A stretch of 64,000 bases of DNA from Numida meleagris (lineage: Eukaryota > Chordata > Aves > Galliformes > Numididae). A program made the position numbers and the translations under genes. Under the pieces are notes generated by a model. It saw nothing but the letters and a program-made list of their open reading frames with translations. It did not search any database and was not told the DNA's origin. Positions 43,260 to 64,000 of this stretch are shown piece after piece; positions within the stretch are counted from its first letter, which is position 1; each line of letters opens with the position of its first letter. The stretch covers positions 21,343,225-21,407,224 of the forward strand of contig NC_034415.1 in assembly GCF_002078875.1 (NCBI RefSeq), given 5' to 3'.

Positions 43260-45469
43260 GATGATGCAGACCATTACAATCCCGTGGTGCAATTAACAGC
43301 CAGATATACAAAATTAACAGGTTTACTCGAAACTACCTTTGCCCAACGCTCAGGAACACAACCTGGCCCCAGCCCCATCCACGCAGCCAAATGACCCCAC
43401 AGCCCCTTCCCCGGCCTGGGGTCGGGGTGAGCATCCACCAGCCCTATGGAAGCAATACGGAACCGACGTCGGGGAAGGGTCAAATTAAAGCTGCTTTGTC
43501 TAACACTGATTCTTTGTTGGCATTTTTCTTTCTTTTTTCCTCTGAAGCTCACGCTACCTATTCGTAAAGGCAAATTTCTGAACAAATGCTGTCATAACGT
43601 ATGGCGACTCTATGCCAATAGCAAAAAAAACCTGCAAATTCTGCATCAATTCTACGGAGCCAGCCCCAAAGACCGCACTTGGAGCGCTGCCGTCACCCAA
43701 GCAGCTAACAGACACGGTGCTAACGCTGCTATCTGCCCCCGCCAACAAACAGGAAGGAATTGAAAAGATTTCAAACGAAATTTTTTCCCTTCCCGTTCGG
43801 TGGAAAGTATTTCTGCCCACAGAACGCAAGGTTCACAAAAACGTTGGCCCAGCTTCCCCTCAGCCCGGCAGAACGCGCTCCTGGCGCAGCACCGGGCCGG
43901 CCCAGCCGTACGGACAGGGCAGCTCCTGTGGGCAGCAGCTCAGCTCCCTGCTGCTGGCAGCACCAGCTGTGCCAAAGGAAACCAGGGCTCGGTGGCCGCG
44001 TTTCCTTCCAGAACAGAGAGCAGCAGTCCTTCACAACTTCCATTCATTTCCCGACTGCTTCTCGCGTAGCTCCCCGTGCATGCACGGAGCACAACAAAGA
44101 ACCCCGAGCTTTCGGCCTGCACACTGGGAGCAGCTCTGCTCTGCATCCCCTCTTTCTTTTGTGGGTAAAGACAGAGCTCCCGCACCAGCACCTGCCGCTG
44201 CTCCGGCGCGTTACAAGCAGGGAAGCTATGGGATGCTGACCCTTCCCCTTTTCAAAGCTGCTTCGGGGCTGTTTGCGTGCTACATTGGAGTACGCGTAAC
44301 CCGCTCCCCTCTCCGCCTCGTTCTTCGGGAACGTATTTGGACTTTGCTGGTCCAAAAGCAGATGTTGCAAATTAACAGAAGGAAACTATGCATACAAAAG
44401 TCTGATTTGAAAGATGATCCGAACAAAACAACCCCTGACCCATCCTAGCGCTTTGTCAAGCTGCATTTCGAACCTGCCTCCCGCCCCTCCCACCCGCAAG
44501 CAGTACCTGTTTTATGTCTGCACAATGCAGCAAACATACGAGACTCGCTAACACTTCAGATTTTTAATCCCTGTTAGTGTAGCAAAAATAAAAAATAAGA
44601 CATTCAAAAACAGAAGAGAGATTGTTCAAGTACCAAATAAGGGGCTTCTCCAACCCGAAGCTGTGACACTCCTGCAGCAATCCTGCACTCAACCCGGGCA
44701 TGGGGACGCGCAGCCCTCGCTCCCCGCCCTGCCCGCAGCCGCCCCAAGTGCCACCATGCATTTCCACAGTCCCCATTACAGTTGCCTGGCTTTGCAAAGG
44801 ACAAACTTTGGTTTTTGCCCCGCTGTGACTTGGGTTCGCGTACGATTGAGTACGAGCTCTTTTCTAGGACACAGCTTTCTGTTGTGGGACTCTTGCTTAC
44901 ACGAGTGTCAGCGAGAAAAGAATCAGGCCCATCACATTAAATGGAAAACTTCTTGATGTTCCGCCACATCAAGAGAGACGAGTGTGGAAAGAGCAGTTTG
45001 TTTTTTGGCATAAGACAGAGGGCTGTACTGGATCTACACTCTGGATTGCAACTGCCCAGCGGTGCAAAGCAGCTGAGAACTGTAACAAAACCCAACACAG
45101 CACGAGCCCTGAATGGGAACATCCCAGCTGGGAGGTGGGCGCCAGCTGCTCCTGCTCCGCACCCCCCCGGGATGTCCCCCTGCTCCCGGGTCGGTCACTT
45201 CCATTCTGAGATTACTCACAACCAGTAAAGAAACGAGTGGGAAAAGATTGTAACTTACTAACTTCAAAACCGTGGCACTCTCGGCTGACGCAACGGGGCC
45301 AATGGCAACTGCAGAAGTCGGCCTGACTTCCCATCCATCCGAATACAAAACACTGAATCACCCCTGATCCCTGCAAATATACTTCAAAACAGATTAGAAG
45401 AAACTGTGCATATCAGAGTTTCAACGTTCCCACCCCCCCCCTCCCCCATTTAACACTGTGCAAAAGTTA

Positions 45470-45475
45470 TTTATT
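45470..45475 (-). terminator. PIK3R3: Candidate proximal PIK3R3 poly(A) signal
   Basis: Minus-strand AATAAA is followed within about 40 nt by a G-rich block (complement of the C-run at 45431-45448), a known type of auxiliary downstream element. Its use would give a 3' UTR of about 3.45 kb. Confidence 0.5.
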
Positions 45476-48400
45476 TCACCCTACCTATATATTTAATACA
45501 ACATGGGTCAATGAAATCAGTACTCCTCGAACCGCAGCCCGACACCAAGCTGCTGCCGTGCCAGTGAGACCTTCCCCCTCTTTCCTCCTGACATTTTGAC
45601 TCTTGAAACCAAAGCTTTCTTGCATTTTACTGCTTTAAAAGAACTTGAGTGCCTTTGTTTTGCCTTTATGTTCACATTTCCTGTATTTGTTTTAGGCTTA
45701 ACAGCTGTTTTTTTGTACGAGGGCGTAATCACTGGCCCAGCTCTGATTTCTCAGCCATGCAAGCTCACAACAAACTACTGGAAGCAATGGTTTGTCTCCC
45801 TGGTTCAGCGCCGCTGAGCAAACAGAACCAGGCTGAGCGAACAAAGGCGGCAGGACCAAGCCCTCGCTCAGCCCATGGCAGCAGCTCCCTGTGCCAGTTG
45901 GTCTGTACCCATCTTTTCACTTGCCATACGAGTGCAAATCTGATGCGAAACGAATCTGTGCAATGGCACGTGAGGGTCACAGCGCACGAATGCTGGCAGC
46001 GTGGCTTCGGGTGCCTATAGCAAATACAAAAAGAAGATACAGTGGCAAAACAGACGGAGGAGCTGAATACAAGTAGCACAGCCTCGATCTGCCCACACAC
46101 CTCTGCCAAAGGTTTGGGCGAAACAGAATTTCAAAGAATGCTTCGAGATGGCTTTGGGCTCTGAGCACAGCGATCACAGCGGAAGCATCACCTGTGATTA
46201 GCAAAGAGATCACCGAGAGAGACGAGCCAGCATCTGAACTCGCTCACACCACTGCAAAGCCAAGACCCTGCCAGAGACGCCAGTGGAATCACACGGTATT
46301 TGCCTTGGCGGGGCCGGGGCCTGGACCGAGACCTCACAGCATCAGTGAGATTCCACTCCAGGGAAACTTTGCACAGCCACGCTTTTCTACCCTGCTGCTG
46401 TCAATACCGAGAGGGTGTGCCAGGACTTACGGGCTTGAAAGCAGACCTGTTCTTTTTTATAACAAAACCAAGCCCAAGCACTATCTAATAAGGTAGCAGA
46501 TGTCCCCTGGCCAGAACCAGGGATGAGAAATACGTGTCCCACCAGCTCTGAATGGTAATGCTCTAAGAGATCACAGAGGCACAGAAAACGCTCACCACCC
46601 CCTCTCGCCCAGGTTTGTCCACAGAAATGAGGCACCTGGCCATCATTTGTGCCTTTGGATTGATTTCCCTCATAATGCATTTGGGCCAAATCCAGCACCG
46701 AGGGAACGTCAGATGCACAAGAGGTGTGAGAACGACGGCTCTACAGCTACCAGATTAGAACTGCAAATCACCCAAGAGGTGGGGCGAGGTTCTTTAAAAG
46801 GAAAAATTTCCACACACAACAGAGGAATCCATTCCAGATTTTCACGAAGAGCAAAGGCCACATCAGCTTTTTTCCTTTTCTTGGGGAAGTGGGACAGAAG
46901 GGACACAAGAGCAGACGTGGGGCACTTGGACATAACAGCTTATGAACTTTCCTCTCTGTTTCCCAGCTTTGGTTAAGTTTTGTAGCGTTTCACTGAATTA
47001 GAAAAGTGGAATCTACAGAATTCTTTGCCAGAAGATGACGCTCTCTGGCTGATTAGAAAGTGCCTGGGACGCCTCAGGGTCATTAGTGCAAAATAAAACA
47101 ACTCATGGGCCTGCCAGGCAACTAGACTGCCTTCCTTGCAACGCCTGTCAGTGCTTCAGGCTTGTCATTTCCCTGCCTGCAAATTCACGACGTTCAGTTA
47201 AATAATACTTCTCGTGTAAACATGAAATATCAACAGGCCTGGCATTCCTCCCCACGCATTACAGAAAACCCACGTTTAAACAGGAAATCAGCCACCGGGT
47301 CAGAAACAGGTCTACAGCATTCCCAGATCTGCATGACTGTCTGCTTCCTGTCCCGTACAATGGGCGCGTTTCAAGGGAACTGTTTCCAGTAATAGGAACA
47401 AAAGTAACTTTCAAGGTTGCACACTAAACAATTAATTTGCCGGGTATGCTTTGATGCCAAATGGCTCGGTTTGCCAAACTTAGCTCTTTTTCATTTTCAA
47501 AGCTTAAGGAATGGAAATAAGCTGCTTTGTATGGTTTCCAAGGAGGGGATTTATTGGATGATTGCTATACTTGACAAAGCCCAGGACTACCTTCTCCAGC
47601 ATTTGACAGCAGCCTTTGCCAAAGGATGGTACCAGACACGCACTAACTGAGAGGTACAGATCCCTTCCCTTCCTGTGTTTTTCCCTATGTCCAAAATAAC
47701 TACGAGGGAATTTAGATTATACCACTGTAAAATCTTGCTTGGCAGCAGTGGTGTGAAAGTTCAGAATCTAGCTTGCAAATTATAATTAGAACGCTCACTT
47801 CTATTCAGACCTAAGCGGCCACTCCTCAAGAAATCATTTGGTACAATAAGCCATCCAGAAGCATGAGATCGCACCCGCCTCTTCTATATCAAAATCGAGC
47901 ATTACAAGAGTCTGTCAGTGTTCAGCAAGAGAACTGCAACGTGTGAGTGCAAGCTTCATTCTAGTTTACATTCTGAAGCACGTATCTTTAAAAATGGAAA
48001 GCAGAATCCCAAGCTGAGGAGTGGGAGGAGGGGAGGGGTGAAAAAAGAGAGGAGAGTGAGCAGTTACATCAGATCAGACAAATTTAGTGTTTTGAAGCCA
48101 CACAACGTTTCAGCTTTTATTTGTTTCAAGTTTTGGTGTAGAAATTATGTGCGGATGCTAACGCAACCTTCCCCGTAAGTGCTCAATCTAGCAACAAAGT
48201 TTTGGTGTGTTCAATTTGGTTATAAACGTTTCCTTTAAGTGAAGACCTGTAGTGCCATTGAAACCAAAACTTCATCACTGCTGGCAAAAAAAATAAAGCA
48301 ACTTTTCTTTACAAGCATTTTCCATTTAAATAAAAACCTGAAGCTTTCCCATTATTCCTTTGGTCTTCTCTCACCAAATTCCATGCTACCTCAAGACAAG

Positions 48401-48907
48401 CCCTCTTTTGGAAGTTCGTCTGAATCGCAGTGAAGCTGCTAAAATTAACAGAGAAGAATTGCTGTGGTAGAGTTTCCTCCCTAGCTTCTTGGGAGTTTAA
48501 GACTGAAAGACATTACCGATGCCTCAAACAGAGGCTTCAAATCGTCTCTACTAGAACAAGAGAAAACAAACTCCAATTAGAAGTTCCATTGAAGGTGCCT
48601 GGCCAAAAATTATCTCCAGAAAACAATGTTTTGCTTCCAGTATTTTTGTATGGGTTTTGTTGAGTCTATTCCCCTCATAAGGAAACAAAAGTATCAGTGT
48701 AAAAGCACAGCTGAGCTTTTAAGGTAGCACCAGGACACCTACACCCAAGTTGTCGTCTTGTTGCTGCTAGGCCTCTTTTTGATTCACATTCACAGAATCA
48801 CTTCTTGTGCAAAACAAGCAGTCTAAGGAGAAAGAATGCCCTCCGAGTTCTAATAAAAATTGTAGAAAAGAATCCAAGATAGCCAACACTTTCCTCCTCC
48901 CCAAAAT

Positions 48908-58497
<9,590 letters not shown>

Positions 58498-61400
58498 CTG
58501 AGAATTAAGAGCAGATTAAAGAGAGGTAAGTAGAGGAAAGCAATCACTAGAATGTTAAGAAACATGACAGTGAAAAAGTGAGAGAAAAATACATCTTCAA
58601 TTTGGAATTTTTAAAGAAATTTGAAGTCATCAGCTGCGCTGTGATACTGTTTCCCAGTACTCCCACCAAACATGCTAGAGGAAATAGGGGAAGGAGTAAG
58701 AGAAAGCATGAGTTATTTTAAAGGAAGTCTGGCTCAGGCGAGACGGAGACAAATGCTATTACGGCCTAAGCCTCCAAAAACAAGTGACAAAGGCGTATTG
58801 TGTCTGAGAGCCGCAGCCTGCAGGACATTGTGCACAGCCATGGAAAGGCTACAGTTGCTAAGGCATCACAAATCCTTATGGCAACCCACCAGAGCAAACA
58901 GGTGAGCTCTCCTTCAGAAGGAAAAATGCTGCTAGTGAGAGCTGGGCAGCAGCACATCCATCACGGGCCCAAGGTTCATGTTCCCCACTAGGAACAAAAG
59001 CTATGACTCTCTCAATACGTAGTTATGGGAAAAAGGGACATCAGCTCATTACCAGTGTCAGATCCTCTTCGTACAGCTGAAATATTTACCATAAGAAAGG
59101 GGTTGCTACAAATCCCCCAAAGATAGGCACGCACACAGGCCCAGCACATGCCTGCCTGGAATGCCCTATTCTGAGTTCAGCACAAACTGCCTTTTACTTC
59201 TGTGCTCAAAATATGCTGTACAGCATAATAACAGCATACAATCCACTGACGCTCTGTTTGGTCGGCTCTTGCAGTGATGCAAACAACTTCTTCATGATCC
59301 TGAATGTTAAAATTCTCTATCAGGAGTAAGTCAGCAGCCACAGGCACGGTAATATATTGGTAGAGATGTGTCTGCTGGTAGAAATGCATTACATTATTTT
59401 CTTTGTGAAAGATGTCTTGAGTGCTCTCCCCTGCTTTGCAGAGACTGAGGTTCTCCTCAGAACACCACCACGGAATGGAAGCGTTTTTCAGGCATTTCAT
59501 GAGGCTACAGGAGTGTTTTACAGAGACATCCAAATTCAGAGCAAGAAAGCAGCTACACACACAGGTCTGCCAGCACGTTTTCGAGTCAGACCCTGAACAT
59601 CTGTGCTCCCAGCTCTGTGCCTTCACCATCAGATTACACAAGCATCAGAGAGCAGGGCCGACGTGCACTGACAATAGCTAGCTTTCAGATGCCCACAAGC
59701 CCGGTGTACAAGCAGAAATACAAATAAAACGAGTAGAAAGGAGAGTTTGATCTCTAACTCCAGCGCAGAGTGGCTTAACACTGAGAGGTGTGCTACTTGG
59801 CACCAGCCATCTGCTCACCTCCGAGCCACACCTCCCACATTAAAGAAGAGAAAACACCGTTTCAACTGCAGTTCCAAATACCATTTCATCTTGAATATCC
59901 AACACAGTAAGTTCAGTGTTCTCAGACAAACCAGCAGATACTTTAATCGAGCCAATCTAAACTAAACCTGAACCTTGACCCAGACGTTTGCACCCTGGGG
60001 TTGCTGACCAAACACCTGATTCAGATAGCAGCATTCATGCTGCGGTATTGGGCATTAAAGCCAAGCATACAGGTTCTTTTTATGGGGTGAGCTGGGAACT
60101 TTCAGGTGTGCGCCTATCTAGCGAGGCAATAACAGGGTTTGTTATAACAGGAAGGTGAAAACCTTTGGAATCAGTGAAGTAGCTTCCTGGTTAGGAGGCT
60201 TCATTAACTCCCAGCTCAACTACTGCAGTTGTTTTGTTTGTACAGCATCTAAGTACTTCTATAAAGTACCACTGAGAGTAAGACGCAGTTCTAACCCTAC
60301 TTTGCTTGAAGCCCTGAGCCCGTGCAAGCAATTTCATCTGCGGTGCCCTGTGTTCTCCCACCTTCCCATTCAAAGCTCATGAATCAAAAAGGGGCTTCGT
60401 GTCGTTCCTCCTCCCCTTTGGGCTTTGCTACTCCACGTACTCTAAGCAAGCAACAAGACGGAAGCAGCGGTTCTGAGTCTCATTAGTATCCGCACATGGC
60501 AATAAATCTGAGCTCAAAAACTCGTTTTGTATTTATTCCAGAATCTTTTGTAGATTCTGAACCATCGGCAAGTTCATGAAAATTAATGTGAAAAAACGCA
60601 TGACAGCATGGAGAATTCTTAACAAATGGTACCAGCACCAGCAATGATTTCACTGGATCTCGCAAATTAAAGCTTGGACCCCAAACTTCAAGGCATTCTA
60701 CAGTGTAAGAGCCTGTTTTATGCTGGTAATAGGGGCTTTCCAGAAGAGGCTTTCAAGTATTCTCCAGAGTACTTGAAAACTTCTCTAGCCCTCCTTGTAA
60801 GATTAAACCTTGCTCCTTTATACACTGTGAAATAATTCAGCAGCTTTGTCAGGGCTCACTCCAAAGCACCGGGCACAGAAAAGCAAACTAACAAAGCCCA
60901 GGAAGGTAAGGAACAAGCGCTTGCACACGGACACAGAGCACTAGACATTAAACCAAGCACCCTCACTGCAGGTGGGGCTTTTCCTTTTTTTCCTTAATAG
61001 GTGGTAGCAGTTCTCGCTATCAGGGCTGAGTGCAGAACTTTATTCTGTGTGAGGAAGTTGGAAGGAAATTCTCCTAGGGAGAAGAATAAGGCTTGGACCA
61101 GTTCCTGTAAAACCTGACTCATGGAAGCCAGTCTCCTTCTCACAATAGACTTTTAAAAATGCTCTTTAATAGCTTGCACATTTTAAAAATAAAAAGAAGT
61201 ATTTGCAAGGGCGGATACTTTGTTTCCAAAGAGCTACGGATCCAATTCTTTACTCTGAGCTCTTTGAATAGTAATAGATTTCTCCCCGTTCTGGCTACAG
61301 ACAGAGGCCCTTGCCAATAAGCTAACATGCCCATCTATTTCAGCAGTTTCTGTCTCCCCCTCAGCCCGATATGACTGTGGGCTGTACGAACGGATAATTG

Positions 61401-64000
61401 AGGAGCAAGGCAGTTTAAACCCTGCAGCCCAGAACCTGTGATGACAAGAGGAGAATGTGGCAGCGTGACAAGGGTGCTGTACCAGGCACTGGCGCAATGG
61501 GTCATTGAGTGGCAGCCTAGAATAGTGTTTACTGGTACTTACACAGTCCTAATAACCACACCAAGAGAGATCACGTCATGTTTCTGTGAGAAATGATGAA
61601 GAGCCTTAAAGAGTCTATACATTTTGATTTAAATTAAAAAATGCTGTTTGATGTACTTTGCTTGACGAACATTAGAGAGTTAAAATCTTGCAGCAAAGAG
61701 GAGTCAGGCTGTCCTGAAGTCAACAGAAATGGCTTTGAGAGCAGCTGCGTTTCTTTCCGTGTCACTGGGTCCAATTCCGATCTAGTCCCAGGCACAATCT
61801 CGATGCATCTCAGAACAGGCTCTGATTAGAGCCATCCTGATGGTTCTCTTTTTCTTGGGAGAGAAAAGAACGTTGACCCAAAGTGATTAACAACACAGTG
61901 CATCTATTTGTTCTAATAAAGAACTTATTGTGAGCACCAGGTAGACAAGCATCCCGCCAGTACCCACGTCTCTAGGACAGCTTTACCACATGGGCCTTTC
62001 CAAAACACGAAAGGCAAGGGCTGACTGGGACACCTGCTCCTGGGTGCTCCCAAGGGCTGGCGTGCAGCCACGGCAGGAGAGGGGGCCCCTCGTGTGGGAG
62101 CCCACACCTTCGCTTTTTCTTTTCTTTAGCATCCCTAGCCCCTCTCTCCAGCTTCCCAAGCAGCCCAGCTTGAGCTAAATCCCAACCTCAGATCAGTGTT
62201 ACTTAGAAGAGGGAAATAAAGAGCTGATGGCTGGATGGAGACAGCGGAGTGGCCAATGCCGGTGGGGCCCGGGATCGGATGTTGCTGACGTCAGGCCCAG
62301 ATGGCTGCCGTGCCCTCTCCTCAGGTAGCTTCAGCCAAGCCGCTCTGCAGTGCCGAGATGCAGCTCCTCAGAGAGACAAGCTATCGATTGGCCTGTGCCA
62401 AGGGAATGTTTTTCATGCTTTCTTGACTGCGTGGAATTGCTTTTCTTTTCAAAAGGCTGCTCAAGATTTAACAGACACGATTCCCTGAAATTCAGCTCAC
62501 CTCCAACACCAAGACAACAAAGAAAGCTGGCAAGGGTCCGAAGATCAGCGCCCGTGTATATTTTTATTTTTAAATGAGGTCTCTTGTAGAAAACAATGGG
62601 CTATACTAATCCCAAATTTAACTTCAGTAAAGCGCACTGTGATTTCTGTGACATACATACTTTTCCCAGTTAGACTTTTAATCAAAATTTTCACAGGTTT
62701 ACATGATTTAAGAGCCAGTGAGCCCTACGTGTGAGAGTTTTCAATGGCAGTAATTCAGGAGGAATGAAAAAGAAGAATGCCTTGGGTCTCCAAGAGCTAC
62801 ATCCCAAATAGCACCCAGTCAGGCAGTATTTGCGTACAAGACGAACCTGCCAGTTAATTAAGCTCTCAGATGCAGTTCTAAGGCAGATGCCACTTAGTCT
62901 GCCTCCAGAACTTAACTCTTTTCTTCTAGCACTTTCCAAGGGCTGCAGGTCAGATAAGTAAAAGCATAACAAGTTTAAATGCGGGGTTAATTCTATCTTA
63001 CCGTTGCAAATAATTAGAACTACCAAACACTGTAATGAAGTCAATTTTAAGTCACTCAGCACTTCCTTGAGTTTTTTTTAATAAACTTCTTCCTGAAGTG
63101 TTCAATCTCCTCTCCCTACGCATTCTGACGAGCAGACAGCAGATCAGAGGATTTCTGAAGATAGTCACCCAGATTCAGGAAGGCTGACATACAGTAAGTA
63201 CCCTACAGACTGTAATACAGAGCTCCAGAAAGTGTCACTACTATGGAAACGTGCAAGTAATCCACAGTTAGTCGAGCTAACACTTTAATGACACAGTCCT
63301 CAAGGACAAAGATTTTCTCTTTGGAGGTATAGATGAGGACTTCAAACAAAACAAAAGCTAAAACCTCCCAATCATGAACTGTTCTCTTTCATCTTACTCA
63401 ATTTCTCAACCTCTTTTCTCAATTTCTCAGACACTTTTAACGCAAATACTCAAAAATCTTTCATTCCCTCAATAGTCCTGTACTTGTCACAACTGAACAA
63501 GGTCCCCTCAAGGCAGTTGCAACTTCAGAAAAAAAGCATATGCTGCTTTTCGCACTTAGTTTTGGTGAAAGCGTGCTCCCAGTGCAAGCAAGAGCAGTGA
63601 TGTGCTGTGCTTTAGTTGAGATTTCCAGCTGACAAAGAGGAGGCCTGAGCGCACCTGCTGACAGGTACGTTACCTTGGCAGCTGCACATCCTCGTGTGTC
63701 AGTTCTCCTGCCAAGACCCCTTTCTCTAAGCCCCAAACACCAGTCCCTTCTCAGCTGCCCTTCCCCAAAAGGCAGCTAACATGCATTGGAAATTCCGCAC
63801 GGACAGAGAAGGAAGCTACTTGATCACATTACTGCTGGCCACAGAATCTCATACATGCACACATTTTTGCTCTACTCCCTTAAAAACAGGCAAGACGCCA
63901 AAGACTAAAACATATTCAGAGAGCTGAAGTCTTTCAATATCTCATTACAGAAAACAGCAGACAAGTTGGCAGAAAGCCAGGCAGGTTTCCAACAAAAACA
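58498..64000 (-). other. PIK3R3: PIK3R3 5' intron (partial)
   Basis: At least 5.5 kb with no exon encoding the expected p55-gamma N-terminus. The longest open frame is 154 codons on the minus strand (59177-59641), Cys-rich and unlike any protein I know. Small CT-rich and A-rich patches only; no CR1 end signature found. Confidence 0.65.

Larger units (their letters stand above)
42290..48907 (-). other. PIK3R3: PIK3R3 3' untranslated region (predicted maximal extent)
   Basis: Minus-strand sequence after the PIK3R3 stop codon up to the distal poly(A) signals. At 6.6 kb it is long; part is GC-rich (42840-44300) and gives many spurious open frames. It contains a (CA)n tract (a UG repeat in the transcript) and a Pumilio element. 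A shorter UTR ending near 45450 is also plausible. No independent gene is recognised inside. Confidence 0.6.

Noticed and set aside
43612..44448. 278-codon plus frame opposite the PIK3R3 3' UTR
   Set aside because: Antisense to the predicted UTR, GC-rich, with no recognisable domain and several overlapping frames of similar length.

Overview
This is intron-rich vertebrate DNA, almost certainly from a bird and most likely a galliform such as chicken. Coding exons are short and bounded by GT-AG introns, at least seven insertions carry the avian CR1 LINE 3' signature (ends near GATTCTATGATTCT), and the exon translations match two vertebrate signalling genes closely. I see no bacterial, viral or CRISPR content.

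Layout. From 1 to about 38250 the plus strand carries the 3' part of MAST2, a microtubule-associated Ser/Thr kinase. I resolve 21 coding exons (1189-34920). Joined, they stay open for 1680 codons with no frameshift or stop, covering most of the MAST pre-kinase domain, the AGC-type kinase domain, the PDZ domain and a long Ser/Pro-rich tail. Roughly 300 N-terminal residues lie upstream of the window. A 3' UTR of about 3.3 kb ends at a single canonical AATAAA (38229).

From 38250 to 42290 is a GC-rich intergenic spacer between two converging genes. It has no convincing gene, but it holds a G-quadruplex-type G-run cluster, a (GGA)n tract, a homeodomain-site cluster, a small minisatellite and a dense cluster of Maf/AP-1 type palindromes.

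From 42290 to the window end the minus strand carries PIK3R3 (p55-gamma regulatory subunit of class IA PI3K). Nine coding exons (48908-58497) give 427 codons with both SH2 domains and the inter-SH2 coiled coil. The N-terminal exon (about 35 residues) is beyond the window. The 3' UTR may reach 6.6 kb, with candidate proximal (45470) and distal (42306-42378) poly(A) sites.

The two products are not known to form a single pathway: MAST2 is a cytoskeleton/PDZ scaffold kinase and PIK3R3 recruits p110 to phosphotyrosine. Their adjacency is the vertebrate MAST-PIK3R linkage (MAST2-PIK3R3, MAST3-PIK3R2 and MAST4-PIK3R1 in human, from memory). The C-terminal residues and short N-terminus point to the MAST2-PIK3R3 pair. 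No wholly new system was found. The most interesting unexplained signals are non-coding, in the spacer and the UTR ends.
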